From: Artocarpus heterophyllus
Lineage: Eukaryota > Streptophyta > Magnoliopsida > Rosales > Moraceae
Direction: 5' to 3'
Length of the DNA: 64,000 bases
Assembly: GCA_025403435.1 (NCBI GenBank)
Contig: CM046350.1
Span: forward strand, 12,988,372 to 13,052,371
Shown here: positions 10,740 to 23,023 of the stretch, one piece after another
How the letters are laid out: every line of letters begins with the position of its first letter
Position numbering within the stretch: position 1 is the first letter of the stretch
Notes under the pieces: model-generated
Told to the model about the DNA's origin: nothing
Database searches by the model: none
The model's input: the letters and a program-made list of their open reading frames with translations, nothing else
Translations under genes and position numbers: made by a program

Positions 10740-11095
10740 TGGGATTTGCCTGCTATGGTTAGTTTGCTTCAAAAAGATAATAGGTGGTACTCTGAGTCTG
10801 ATATTCCTGATGCCACCTTTAATATTGCACAAGGTCATTTGTTAATCTATTTTGCGTTCATCAACGGTAGGGTATTTCTTGCTGCATCGATATATAATTA
10901 CATATCATTGTCTCTCTTCTTGGCCAACTTGTTTTTTTATCTTTATGATTAGGTTCACCTTATGGAACTCAAGCCTCTAAACCCCAATATGGGCAATTTC
11001 CTTCAAACGAGCCGTATTACAGAGGCAATGCCCCCCGTGATTCAAGATTTTATCGACCGCCTGAGAGATTTGTCGACTGTTTCTTGATGCTTTGA
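10740..11095 (+). pseudogene. Downstream exons of the gene interrupted by the copia element
   Basis: An exon-like segment ending at 10833 (contains SLLQKDNRWYSESDIP and ends NIAQ-G) splices in phase with 10953-11095. The second segment starts after TTATGATTAG, continues GSPYGTQASKPQYGQFPSN and ends with RPPERFVDCFLML and a TGA at 11093-11095. The junction is in frame (G|GT), which supports a real intron at 10834-10952. The Tyr/Pro/Gly/Asn-rich composition resembles the upstream segment at 5211-5323. The protein is not recognised. Whether the transcript is still made across the transposon cannot be told from sequence. Confidence 0.42.
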
Positions 11096-13879
11096 GACCG
11101 CAGATCAAGACACGAGAGGTTTTTTTCAACGTTAAGAAGGAAAAATAATAGTAAGTACAACTTAGGCTTCATTAACTGCGGTCCGTCTGTAATGTGCTTT
11201 GTTATTAATTATGCCTTTTGTAAGGTTGATTGTATAGGATAGTAGTTTTACATACCTATTTTGTTCTTTTCTGTTAATACAGTATATGTCTTGCTTCTGT
11301 GTATAAAATATCACTACGTAGTATCAACAATATATTTATTGTCCTACATGCATATATGTATATGTCCTTGGTTTGCTTTTTCATTCCCCTGATTTTCCCC
11401 CTCTTATCATGATACCGTGCAACCTGTCTTTTTGGCCCACAATTACCTGATTGCAAATTTGCAAGCTTGTCGCTTGTCATTAACAGGTTATCAGCTAGCC
11501 ATATCAAGCAAGGTTGGTCCTTGATTGCTATAATTTCTGATTTTGGAATTTTCTTTTCCCTAAGAAATTGAGCTTCCAAATGCTATAAGAATTTTGGTAA
11601 GCTTGTAATTAACCATGTAAAATAAGATAGTCAAATCTTTTCCAGAGCTTGAATACAGGATGTGGCTTTAGGTTCAGGGACATGTATATACTTTTTTTGT
11701 TCAAATTTCCCACCCCATATTCAGAAAGAACGTGTATGGACTTTTAAACTGATAAAACAAGTCGCGAGAGCAAGGATTTATTTTCTGAATTCTATTCTAT
11801 ATGGAGGAATTGAAAAGCAGATGCTTGAGTTTAGATTCAAACCAAATTATATTATAGTTTACTTTTTTTAACAATCAATTTATACTATAGCTTATTTTTT
11901 TAATAATGAAACATGCGTGTACTTTATATTCTAACGTCTTAAAATTTTGGTTAAAATTAAAAATGTCGATCACCCGTAGTCGGTTTACGCACTAGCAAAA
12001 CACAAGCATCAAATTAGGCCTCTGTTTCACCTCTTCATGGTGAGCACAATAACGTCGCTTTTCTTTAGAATTCTTTTTCACAAAAGTTACAATTTTATGG
12101 CCAATTTTTTTCTCTCTCTATTTCTTTTCTTTTTTGATGTTAACCCAACATATTCCCATTTCCCAATGTGCTTCTTCGCCTTTTCCCCCTTTTTTTCTGT
12201 CATTTACAGAAAAAAAAGATCTTTTGAATATAAATACAGAGAAAGGTAATCGATAGACAAATTTAAAATAACATCATTTTCCTTTTTCCCAAAAAAAAAA
12301 AAAAGTTGCCTGAATCTGACTTCACGCAAACGCATTCATTTTTTCTATCATGGATTTTTCTGAAACAATTTTCCAGAGATGTTGTTGCAGCCAAACTGCA
12401 AAGTTAGTTTAGTCCACACAAAGTGGAGGGTCCCAAGCCATGTGATGAGCTTCCTAAAAGGTTTTGTGTTGCTTACTTCTTTTGCTAGCCTTTTGAACTA
12501 TAAATTGATAGCCTAGATTCTCTATCGACCTCAACAAAAACGTCCATCAAATTTAAAGTGTTTGAATTAGTACTTTAAATTATCAATTTAGATTTAAAAA
12601 TTATAACATATGAATTATATCATATGAAAATTTTATATTATTTATATCTTAAATCATTAGTTTAAACTACTCTTCTAAACACTTTTGCCTTTCAAGCGTA
12701 TGGCTTCCTTCCCTATGCTCAAATACAGCTCAAACGTGGTCCCATTTCTCTGCTCATGTTAACAAACTTTCTTCATTTATTTTGTGTTTCAAAAACATAA
12801 TGAAAGAAACGACATCTTTTTTGTGACCCAACATTTTGTTTGTTAAAAGATTTGTTGATCAGTTGAGGAACGGTCCGCCTAATCCGTCTGTCTGTACTTC
12901 AGGCCAAGAAAACTGAAAAGTATATTTTCTGATGGAATTAATATATTTTCACTCAATTCTCTTTCTTTTCTCTAACTTTTCCAGGAAACATATAACTGAT
13001 GAGATCATGTGATGATTGTAATTGGGTAAGGGTCATGTCAGGGATCGTTAATTTGATCTCATCTAACTGGGTTTCGGGCCAACAAATTGAAAAATGAGAA
13101 ACAAAAGGTGGACTGCTGGTGTATATATAATCCTATAATAATAAGGTTTATAAAAAAAGAAAAAAAAAAGTCCCATGAAAATTTGGTAAGGAATCAAGCA
13201 GCCCAAGGGAAATCTGTGAACTTTAATTTGGAGTTCTATAAATAGCAGCGAAATTCACAATTTATCTAGGTTTATGAAACAAGTAAAAAAAAAACATAAT
13301 AATAATAATAATAATTATTATTATTATTTGATCCACGTGCAATTATCTAAATCTAAACAAGCTATAAACGCATAAGCTCGTATTAAACCTATAGAGTACA
13401 CTGATTGGAAGTATGTGCTTTTAACGTCCCATAATCACGAAAATTAATGAGACAAAGATTGTTTGGCAGGAGGGAAAAGTGGAAAAAAGAATAAGAGTGA
13501 GGGGGTTTGTTTCATGGGAGAGAAGAGAAAAAATGGGTGATGGATTTCAAATTATTCAAGCAATTTCAATTTCAATTTCAATCTCTCCAAATGTTTAAAG
13601 TATTAAAGGACGAAATTTATACTAAACAAAATAAAACAAAGCTACTCCCTTTTCTCTATTTTCTGTCGATAATGAGAGAAACTTCTAATTTCACGACGTT
13701 GATGTCATGGGAAAAAAAAAAAAAATAGCGCCTGCAAACTTTTCAACTAAAAATACTGTTAAATTTTCTTCTTATACAGTCTGTTTAACTAATTTATAAG
13801 AGTGGTGTTAATCAGTGGAATGACCATTGTGTCAAGGCCAATACGTCTTGCAAATGAAGCGTATGTGTATTACATACAA
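11096..13879. other. Intergenic, AT-rich, no gene seen
   Basis: Only short chance frames are present. Features of note are poly-pyrimidine runs around 12100-12200 and a perfect (AAT)n/(ATT)n palindrome at 13296-13329. No recognisable coding or RNA gene was found. Confidence 0.4.
13296..13329. repeat. (AAT)n-(ATT)n self-complementary microsatellite
   Basis: About six AAT units are followed directly by five ATT units, so the two halves are reverse complements and could form a hairpin with almost no loop. Confidence 0.9.
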
Positions 13880-14144
13880 GGGTTATTTACCCTCTTATAC
13901 ATTGTATTTTATGTGTATTCAAAAATTATACCTTTAGCTTTTGATCTCATTGAATGTATATTTTAATATTAAATTAATACATAAATTTATATATTTTTTT
14001 ATCAATATTTAGTTTTGACATAATAAATTGCCTAAAATACACTCGAATTAAAAAAAAATAGAATTTTAAGAACTTAAAGAAACTTTATACTAAAGTTTTT
14101 GACTTAAAAATATATTAAATACCAAAGAATAGGTGTTTTGTGTG

Positions 14145-14180
<36 letters not shown>

Positions 14181-14362
14181 ATTTTTTTCTCTTTTACTGA
14201 AGAACGAGTTGGTCATTTTAAAGATTGAAATCAACTATTAATTGAGTTAAGATGTAAATTATGTATCAAATTTAATGTAAATCTATAAATTTAATAAAAT
14301 AAAAAACCAAATATATAATTTTTAAAATAGCCTAAAACATAAGATATAAAAAGATAAATATT
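13880..14362. repeat. Foldback-like MITE with long inverted ends, copy 1
   Basis: It starts with GGGTTATTTACC and ends with a decayed 'ataaaaagataaatattc'. Internally 'ttttgatctcattgaatgtat' on the left is mirrored by 'aaatttaataaaataaaaaacc' on the right. The same family, better preserved at the right end (ggtaaataaccc), is at 57040-57554. A 29-T homopolymer sits in the middle at 14145-14173. It has no coding capacity. Confidence 0.6.
14145..14173. repeat. Poly(T) tract, 29 bases
   Basis: An uninterrupted run of T inside the foldback-like MITE. Confidence 0.95.
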
Positions 14363-15976
14363 CTTTAGGTATAAACAAATAAATATCCTGTGTATAATAT
14401 TACACACGAATGTATGAGAAAAAAAAAATATCATACACAATGTCGTATCTCATATACATTATACATAGGAGGTTGCTTGTTTTAAAATAATCGCCAAAAT
14501 CTTATATCACCCTGCACAACAACCATATGGATAAGCCGCTTTTTTATTTGATCCCTCTCTCTCTCTCTCTCTCCCCTCTCACAGAAACAAAGATAAAATG
14601 GTGTGCTTTAACCCATAAAATCATAGAGACTCCCGTGGAGAGGCCTCTCGGTTAAACGTCATATTGTTGTTTCACATCAAATCACGAATTATCTTCTCTT
14701 TCTTTAAATTGAATTCGAGCAAAAATTAGGATAAAATGGTAGACCCCCGGATGCCTCATCAGAATTGACTGATTGCAGAAGGTCGGCAACAGAAAGAAAG
14801 AAAATTCTCTCAACCTCTCAATCCCACATTATACTTTAAATAAAATAAAAAAATACTAGTTGGCTAGTAGCTAGTACCGTGGGTATATTTCATTCTTCTA
14901 TCTGCTGCTTCTTCTTTTTTTATTCGATTGGCTCTTTAACAAAAAGCCTGTAAACTTTACCTCTTCCACGTGCATGACAAAGCAAAGTGGACCACATGAA
15001 TATGTGGTCAAGTTAATTAGCTACCCAAATGCCTGTAATGTCCACTCACGAGTTCTAATACATTTCACTGCTAGATCTACCTGAAACAGATTGGTCAGCA
15101 AAATTTTTACGTACAACATGAAATAAACATTAATGTTTCTGTTATTTCTTAATCTGTTCATTGGGCACGTAAATAAAAAATTGTGCATCTTTTATAATTC
15201 ATTCATGTTTTGTCAAAGAGAGAATATGATACCTTTAATCAGCTGTTATTTGTAACAATAATTTTAAGTCCTATAATATACCATGTATAACATGTGTACT
15301 TTAATAATAATCTCATCTCACTAGTTCAAATAGGAGAACAACGACAATATAAAGCATTATCAAAAGATTAATCATTAAATCCGGTGCTTTCAATGTGCAC
15401 CATATTTAATGATGGTTTTTAAAGGTCGTATACATTAAGAGAGTTTTTAAAAAACCATCTTCTAATGTCTCATACGGATTTTCAAAACATGAAAAATTAA
15501 AACTTCATGCTGTCTTGTTTTTTACATGGCAATTCCAAGTTCCAACTTCCAAGATCATCTTTGGCCGAATAAAAATGCATGAATGAAAGTTAAACGTGCT
15601 ATATTCCAAGCAAAACGATCAAAAAAAATTTCCCAATATCGGGACGATGTATATTTGATGAGAATGTTATACAAAGTGATTTCTCTAATCCTAGAGTTAG
15701 TAGCTAGCATGAAATATAAAACTAAGAACGGTTCTAATTAATACTGCCAAATCCATTGATTGACACGTGTTTCTGTCAAAATGCAACAACCAATCATGTA
15801 ATATGATTTATGTTTTGTATTCTAATGAACATAAATTTCATAATTATTCCTAGAAATACCAAAAATATTGATCTCTTATACCTGGCGATTTCATCAGATC
15901 TTTTACTTATAGCCAGCAGTAAACTTTAATTCATTGACATTGACAATTCATTGACAACAAGTATTTTGGGATCTTT

Positions 15977-16019
<43 letters not shown>

Positions 16020-17200
16020 TTCATTTATATTGTTAATGTATTGTATATGAGGTAAAGTACACCTTTTGATTATCAGAAAAACAATTGCCATGAACAAGAA
16101 TGCCATTACACTTTCCAAATAGGACCCGCATTGATCTATACACTGTATCTATGCATGTAGACATATAAATGTACAAGCAACACTCTTTTATGAGAGCCTA
16201 AACACTCCTTTTTTCTTGTAAAAGAATGACCGGTGGTAGGGTTTGCTTGCAACACGTGGACAGGTATATCAATAATGGAGAAAAAAGGTCTTTTCTATAA
16301 AGTCCACACGATCAATCCAAAGACACTATTTGTAATTTTGTAGCATAGTTAAGGCGTGCGATGAAGACAAGTTTTTACTAGATGCATTAAACATTGCTGC
16401 TTCTGTGAAAAGTACGTTCTTCGCTTGATGATAAGATAGCAAAATTACGAAGGAATTTTGAATTATTGGGAATTCATTAATGGAAGTGAGAGTGGAATGT
16501 ACAGAAACATGATGTGACGTATTTAAATTATCTACTTTTAAAAAGTGCTTGGCATTAGTGATTTAAATTACTTTCTTAGTTATAAACGATGTAAAGCTTT
16601 TATATGCTTCAGAACAATAAAAAATCACTGCAGTGTAAATACTTCTCTTCTCTAATTGCACATGACATGAATGAGTGCAAGAGTTATAACAGAGTACTAC
16701 AATTAGAAAATATTTGTAGAACTATTCATTCTAATGGAACAGCTAGCATCACACACAAAAAATCCTGTTTCTTTGTTGGATGTTGAACATTGACAGAAAT
16801 CTTCATTTTTCATTCCTTTCATCATATACACTACACTGTACAACGTATTAATGAGGCAGGAATCCTAAAGTAAAACCATAGAGTATCGAACGTTAAACGT
16901 TTTCGAGTAGGATAAAAAAAAAAGATCCTTCCTATCACACTAGCCACATGGTTAGGCGGTAGCTTGGAATGACATGTAAGTAAAAAGGCCTTTCAAGTTG
17001 ATTTGTTGATAAATGGGGACAAAATAAGGTGACCTTGGTAAATGCACACTGTTAATAATTGGACACGGACCACATCACCACAACAATCACCACCAATATT
17101 CCATGCCTTTACTCCTCAACGGATCCCAAGAGCCCATGAACCCCCACAATCCAATAAACACTTCTAAACTCTAACCCCCCTTCTCCAATCTCTGTCTGTC
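14363..17200. other. Intergenic, AT-rich, no gene seen
   Basis: It contains a (CT)n run near 14556-14574, a (GA)18 microsatellite at 15981-16016 and scattered short chance frames. No gene or RNA could be supported. The last part may belong to the promoter of the gene starting at 17723. Confidence 0.4.
15981..16016. repeat. (GA)18 microsatellite
   Basis: Uninterrupted dinucleotide repeat, 36 bp. Confidence 0.97.
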
Positions 17201-17205
17201 TAGAG

Positions 17206-17482
17206 CGTTGAGTATTTGACAAAGGTAATTAAAACAACATTTTAGTTAAACAATAATGTAAAATTTTTATATATTATAATAAAAAATAAAAATTTATATT
17301 TTTCTATTCTCTCTGCCTAGAGTGTAGGATATTTAACAAAAGTGGTTAAAACAACATTTTAGTTAAATAACAATGTAAAATTTTTATATGTTATAATAAA
17401 AAGTAAAAATTTTATAGCATAAAACACTTACATATTATAGTATTTTGAATCAATAAGTTTTTAACCAATTTTGTCAAATTAA
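17206..17482. repeat. MITE with an internal partial tandem duplication, 240-520 bp upstream of a gene start
   Basis: Two similar halves lie head to tail at about 17206-17312 and 17313-17440. Both contain 'taaaacaacattttagttaaa' followed by 'aatgtaaaatttttatat(a/g)ttataataaaaa'. The right end 'gtttttaaccaattttgtcaaa' is an imperfect inverted copy of 'gtatttgacaaaggtaattaaaac' on the left. It looks like a MITE whose left half was duplicated. Confidence 0.6.
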
Positions 17483-17722
17483 TTATGTTGAATTTCTTGA
17501 GCCTTTTTAAGTCCCATCCCACGCCTGACTTTCCTTTCTCTTCTGCACCCCTTTTCCCCCGTTCCCCCTACTCAAACACCCAAAAGAGCCATTACTGGCT
17601 TGGATTTGGTTTCCTGTCGTGGAAGAGAACCATGATCTTTTTCACTAGGATTTGAATTCCATTTCTGGGTTTTTCTCATTCTTCAATTTTGTAGAAGAAC
17701 CTTGACCAAAAAAAAAAAAGAC

Positions 17723-18508
17723 ATGATAATGAAGTTTTGGGTTTTGTCATCGTCAATCTCGTCAAGCCCTTTGGTCTCAAGCATTGTTACTCTTTACGCC
17801 TTGATTCTTTTGTACGTCCCTCACCAATTCCTCAGAATCCTCTTCTCTCCAGTTCTTATCATCACCGGAATTCTCCTCTTCTCTCTCCTCCGTCTCGGTG
17901 CAACTCAGAATTGCCATGAAGAAGAAGAAGAAGACGAGAACAAGAAAAACTCAGCAGAGGAGAATCAGATCACCAGTACTTGCCAAGCTGATCCAGACAG
18001 CGAAGAAATTAATCAGAATGAACAAGAAGAAGATCACAAGTGGGCGGTCGATTACGAATCCGAAGAGAATTCCGAGCCCGAAACGGGTTTCGCCGAAAAA
18101 AGGCGTTTCGAGGAGTCGTTTTTCGTGGCTTGGAACTTGAGAGCTCCGTTGGAGGTTATTTACGAAGAAGATGAGGAAGACGAAGAAGAAAATGAAGATC
18201 GGATTGAAAGGTATGCGTCGTTGTCTCGTTATTATCCGGAATCGGAGGAGTCCGACGACTACTCCGACGGCGAGTTTCCGGCGTCCGGCCTGTTCTGGGA
18301 CTCGCCTGAGAGTTTGGGGGAAGAAGAGGACAGAGAAGGATTGATCGAGATTGCCTTGGACGGAAATAAGAACGACAATAACAAGAGAGGATTGGATTTT
18401 CACGTTGAAGAAGATAATCTGATTGAGATTGATCTTAATCTAGCGAGAAACGACGATTTCCCGGCGAGACACGACAGTCCTCCGACGAGTCAGGTTCTCT
18501 TAACGTGA
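17723..18508 (+). CDS. Acidic two-pass membrane protein of unknown function, single exon
   Basis: 261 aa from the first ATG (17723) to TGA at 18506-18508, with no intron needed. A longer frame starting at TTG 17702 is not used because eukaryotic starts need ATG. Residues ~12-57 form two adjacent hydrophobic segments (SSIVTLYALILLYVPHQFL and ILFSPVLIITGILLFSLLRL), followed by a long Glu/Asp/Ser-rich tail with poly-Glu runs. Two islands in the tail stand out: FEESFFVAWNLRAPLEVIYE at about residue 133, and the near-terminal HVEEDNLIEIDLN. I recall the same arrangement (short membrane hairpin, acidic tail, 'APLEVIYE' and 'DNLIEID' motifs) in uncharacterised plant transmembrane proteins, with no known biochemical function. 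The tail should face the cytosol if the hairpin enters from that side, which is inference. A MITE lies close upstream. Confidence 0.85.
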   Translation: MIMKFWVLSSSISSSPLVSSIVTLYALILLYVPHQFLRILFSPVLIITGILLFSLLRLGATQNCHEEEEEDENKKNSAEENQITSTCQADPDSEEINQNEQEEDHKWAVDYESEENSEPETGFAEKRRFEESFFVAWNLRAPLEVIYEEDEEDEEENEDRIERYASLSRYYPESEESDDYSDGEFPASGLFWDSPESLGEEEDREGLIEIALDGNKNDNNKRGLDFHVEEDNLIEIDLNLARNDDFPARHDSPPTSQVLLT

Positions 18509-20390
18509 AATTAATCAATTTGACGGTTGATAGAAAAAAAAAAGAAAAAAAAGAAAAAGAAAAAGAAAAAGCTTTTTTTGCTTTTCAGAGAAAGTGTAAG
18601 AGAGAAAATTGAATAGTTTTTTTTTTTTTTTTTGGTTGCGTTGTGGTTTTTTTTTTTTAAGGAGTCTGTCTGTGTTGTGGATAACCGTTGTATTAAACAA
18701 ATGTTTTAAAGCACGATTTAGCACCAAATCGGAAGGGGTTTAAATCGAGTGTAATGACTAATATACCCCTACCGATTTTTTTTATTTTTGTGATGAGACC
18801 GATGAGATGGGTAGAGTTTGGAAGCCTTATGAAGTTCTTCTCTCTTTGGTGGTGAAATTTACGTGGCATTTTCGTTTTTTATTTATAGAAATTCAATGAA
18901 CATTGTTGGATAGAGATTTGACATGCAAAAGCAAGAGAGAATCTTACGCTGTATATTGCTCATCAATTTACGTCTTTGACGACCCAAAGGTAAATATTCT
19001 ACTTTCTCTACACTCCTTTCTGCATACGTTGCTTTCGAGGGACCTTTACGTGAAAATTAAGGGACATCTTTACCATGAAGTTTAAATTTCAGTCCATAGA
19101 AAGGCAACAACGAATTAGAAACCGAAAACAATACAAGTTAAATGAGAGGAATAATTATAGCAAAACCGATTAGATTTTTTTTTTATTATTTGGATCGGTA
19201 AACCAAACATACTACTTAATTTTTCAAAATTTATCAGTTATTCTACGTATTTTCGTAGCTTATGTATTTTTTTTTGTCTTCTTTTCCGATCTTTATGATT
19301 GTTTAAACTTTTTGAATAATTACAAATCCATGAAATTTGCCCTCAGATGAAAACAATGTCGTTTACTTTGGTTGATTACCTTTGCAGGTAAAGACTCATT
19401 TACCTTCCGATTGGTCAAATTCTTTTTTAATTAATGGCAACGACATTGCATGCAAACATGTTCCAAAAAGCTACTAGCTCTTTATTTTTTTTTTGTTTTT
19501 TTGGTGGTGGTGATCCACACCACCCAGTTTCCTGAGCCCATCACAGGAGACACGAACCTTTTATATAAAGGGCCCCTCAACTTTCATGTGGTTTATCCGA
19601 CTAATCCAGAGCCGACCCATAGAAAGACTTAAAGACGGTAAGAGTCTCTCAACACTGGCAGCTGTATTCACAACGACTCAAACTTGAGTCGCTTGTTTAA
19701 GCGAAACAGTCCTCTATCAAGTGAACCAGCCTAGTATTGGTTACTAGCTCTTTCTTTAATCCAAACAAAATGCATGCAAGATAAGGATAAAACATGCCAA
19801 GGACAAAAGTTTGATTAGACCAAAAGGTCAACTTAAACAGTGTGATTATACTAAATATTTTGACATAAATTTTGAGGGTTTTTTTTTTTTTTTAATTTTA
19901 AACCTGAATTTGAAAGTCGCCATTTTGACATTGATATAATATATACCTACATTGAACTGGCTTGTAGATCCAGATTGCGATTACATCCGAAAGCACCTAA
20001 TGTGCCAGTATGTTTTGTCTTGGTCGTATGTCACTGACCATTTTTAATTGGCCTATGCAATCGATTAAGGGAGGAAAAAAAAATACAAGAACAAGGGAGA
20101 GAGCAAAAAAGGAATTTCAAGTGTCAAAGAGTAGATGGCGCTACATATTAAAAATAATTTCACGTCTTGTACTACAATTAGACATGGAAAATTCCACATC
20201 TTGTATCATAAGGTCCACTTTGGACTGCTTGGTTCTCCATGGACTGATCAGTATCTGTTGTTCAAATAGCAATTCTGTAGTTTGTCGCACTCGTGAGTTC
20301 TTTCTAAGAAAAGGTAGGAAACTTTGATCTCTTGTCAAGTGTTAAGATCTTGGATTTAGAATTATTTATAATTCCTAAATTATTAAATAG
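18509..20390. other. 3' flank and intergenic sequence, no gene seen
   Basis: A/G-rich and poly-T tracts (18535-18660) lie in the presumed 3'UTR. The rest is AT-rich sequence with chance frames only. Confidence 0.4.
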
Positions 20391-20784
20391 TGTTAAAGTA
20401 TGAAGACCCAAGTTCAGATAGGCCAGACCTGAAAAACTCGCAGTACAACAATTGTGGTGAATAAACAAATGTGTGATTTTTCATGAAATCTGTGGTGGTA
20501 GCAGAAGGATCAGGCTTAATGTGAGATTTTTCATGAGATCTGTGGTGATAGTGAAGGATCGGGGTTTTTGGGCTCATAGGGTTTTATTTATGCTTATATA
20601 TGATGTATTGCCGTAGGGTTTGGTATTATCATCGTTTTAGCCTCCCTAATCGCCTCCATCTTATAATCTTTTTCTAGTTTAATGATTTTTTTCTCCTCTG
20701 TCTATGGTTTTTCCCTGTTTTTGGTTTCCACATAAATTTATGTGTGCTTTTGTTCTTTATTTCTATAGCACTATTTTCATAACA
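20391..20784 (+). repeat. Solo LTR (copia-like, TGTTA...TAACA), copy A
   Basis: It begins TGTTAAAGTATGAAG and ends TTTTCATAACA, giving the 5-bp inverted ends TGTTA/TAACA. It shares with copies B (54921-55287) and C (55659-56067) an ordered set of motifs: 'gggatttttcatgagat', a TATA box in 'tatatatgatgtatt', a 'gcctcc...cgcctcca' block, and 'ttgttctttatttctat' near the end. A local duplication of 'atttttcatga(a/g)atctgtggtg' is present in this copy only. Flanking 5-mers (aatag / aggta) do not match, so the target-site duplication has decayed or the copy was rearranged. Confidence 0.7.
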
Positions 20785-20988
20785 AGGTAGTCTTGGACTT
20801 ATTTAGAATAAACAACAGAAGACAATTTTAAAAAAAAAAAAGGAGCAAAAGACGAAATTTGGTAACAACTGTTTAACTTCTCACGATTTTTCATCAAGTG
20901 CCAATAAAAAACCAAACATGTCATAATAAAAAATAGCAAGGCAAACTAAAATTCATGTACACATAATCAATACTTTCTTTTTTCGTAC
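20785..20988. other. Short intergenic stretch
   Basis: AT-rich spacer between two LTR-type elements with no gene. Confidence 0.4.
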
Positions 20989-21015
20989 TTTAAAACATAC
21001 ACATCTACAGAGGCA
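20989..21015. repeat. 27-bp direct repeat, left copy
   Basis: The segment starting tttaaaacatacacatctac and ending agaggca is identical to 22997-23023. The two copies flank the LTR-like element 21020-22995 almost exactly. Confidence 0.93.
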
Positions 21016-21019
21016 AATC

Positions 21020-22995
21020 TGTTGGAAATATAGTACGCAACAAAATTTTAAAATTTTTTATACCAAAGTATTTTTCAAAATACAAGTTTGACATACTATA
21101 TGCGTAAATTAACTAGATCTTACTAACCTAGTAAATGCTGAAAAACTCCCGCAATCCGTGAAGAGTATAACATTTCAGAAAAGCCTCGACCAACTTGTCT
21201 TTTTTGCTATTCTTTATCTACGATAGAAGTGTGTGTGGGCGCACATCATTCAGTTTTTCCCCAGTGATTCTCCTTCCAACCAATTGAGAAAACCCAAAGC
21301 TATAGTTCGTGATGTATAAACAATAGCTCTCAGAGAGTTACAGAGTCTAACTCTTAATCTCTCAATTGATCTAATTAACTATGAGACTCATTCCCCTTTT
21401 TATAGAGGTTGGGCCCAGGAGTCAGTTCTTATCAGATAAGGCCTCGAAAATTCGAATCAGAATCAATATCAGATAAAATTCATGTGAAAACGCGTAATTA
21501 TTTATCGCTCAGTCAACAGGCTAAACCAGTAGCTCAGCCTACCGAACTTGCTCCATCGGTAGGCTGACTTAATGATCCGCCTGTCGAACTTACAATAAAT
21601 GATCCTACGAATCTTTATTTTTTACCCGAGATTTTTGGAATAGAGCCTCAATTTTAATTTAAATAACCCAATAGAAAAATTATTTGATTAAAATAGTCAT
21701 ATGTAGATAACTTTTAGGAAAATAAATATTCTTGATAATTCAACAAGTTTATCTTGAATCAATTCAAAATTAATCTAACCTATAAACAGACATGAATTAT
21801 CTAATTTTGATAATTCAACAAGTTTATCTTGAATTAATTTTCACAAAATTAATTCAACTGATATATAGACATGAATTATCTGATCCTATCAAATTTTCAA
21901 CCAATCTGATAATTTGACACAAGTTATCAATTATTGGAAAAGCACATCGTACCGTTACAGGATTTTTATGAGCTAGCTAACGGGACCTGATGAACCTATA
22001 TAGTTCAAGCTCCTGATAATTATGAAACCTAATATCCTAAATATACATTTCATAATTATTAACTATAACGCTACTCCACTAACAGCTTAGAGCTGCACTC
22101 TTGAATATATAGAATTACGAAGCCTATATAACTAAGTCTCCATGACATATCATAATGTATCGTATCCCCATAGGATTATCCATAATCGGCTTAAGGACAA
22201 GTTCTGTCTTATCTTCCCGATCATTTTTCTTTTACGTTTTATTATCTCACCATCAGAAAACTTACCATCCAAAACTATCCAAAGACAGTATACCATTCGG
22301 TTACACCCATATATCCAAATGGTTGAGCACTCCAGTTTTCTAATTATAGAATAACACATATAAGAGGATATCAACTACTCCTAAAGAGGAGCTATGGATT
22401 CCATATCTATGAATAACAAGTCTAAGCCATTAAGAGCTATGCCTCCAACGTACCAGCATCCATACCACTATTAAAATATGGATGTCACCCTTTGGCACAT
22501 CAAAAGACACAAGTCAAGATAACGAGCCCACTATTCATCTCAGGATTAAGAAACAATACATATGATTGTCTAAAGTGAATCGATTTACCGAGGCATAATT
22601 TTTAATTCAAATCAATTCAGTTTATGTCCCGATCCAACACATCGTCACCTATGACAATGCACCAATGTTTCTATTCATGGAGTCCACCTCCAATGGTCAA
22701 ACAAACCATCTCTTGTTAGGGATATAGATAACATAACAATCTTTGCATTAATAAAGTGCCCAACCTTATTCCCTCGATTGCAGATCTTATGATTTAGACT
22801 GTTATCTTAAAAATCGTGTCTTTCGTATAATTTGTTTATTATATGCTAAAGTCTTAAAGGTTTAGACTGACAGTCTCAGAATTTTATTTGCTAAACATAC
22901 ATTCAACAAATAATGGATGTAAAAAGGACAATATCTGGTATATAAATAATAAATGAATTCTTTATTGATAAAAATGTCTCTAAAAATATATTGCA
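21020..22995 (-). mobile_element. Long LTR (about 2.0 kb), probably a solo LTR of a copia-type element
   Basis: The segment starts TGTTGGAAATATAG and ends ATATATTGCA, giving TG...CA ends. A reversed TATA-like 'ctttttatagagg' at about 21395-21410 suggests minus orientation. No protein-coding domain is present. Known long plant copia LTRs share this size and the TTTCCAACA end next to the primer site. The outer flanks are not a 5-bp duplication but a 27-bp direct repeat. Confidence 0.6.
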
Positions 22996-22996
22996 T

Positions 22997-23023
22997 TTTA
23001 AAACATACACATCTACAGAGGCA
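22997..23023. repeat. 27-bp direct repeat, right copy
   Basis: Identical to 20989-21015. Its last 8 bases are also the first bases of the hAT-like MITE starting at 23016, so the right copy marks the original target sequence. Confidence 0.93.

Noticed and set aside
17702..17722. Upstream TTG start for the acidic membrane protein
   Set aside because: Plant nuclear genes start at ATG; the ATG at 17723 is the first in frame.
17951..18403. 150-codon minus-strand frame within the acidic membrane protein gene
   Set aside because: It arises because runs of GAA/GAG read as Phe/Leu-rich on the complement; no independent evidence.
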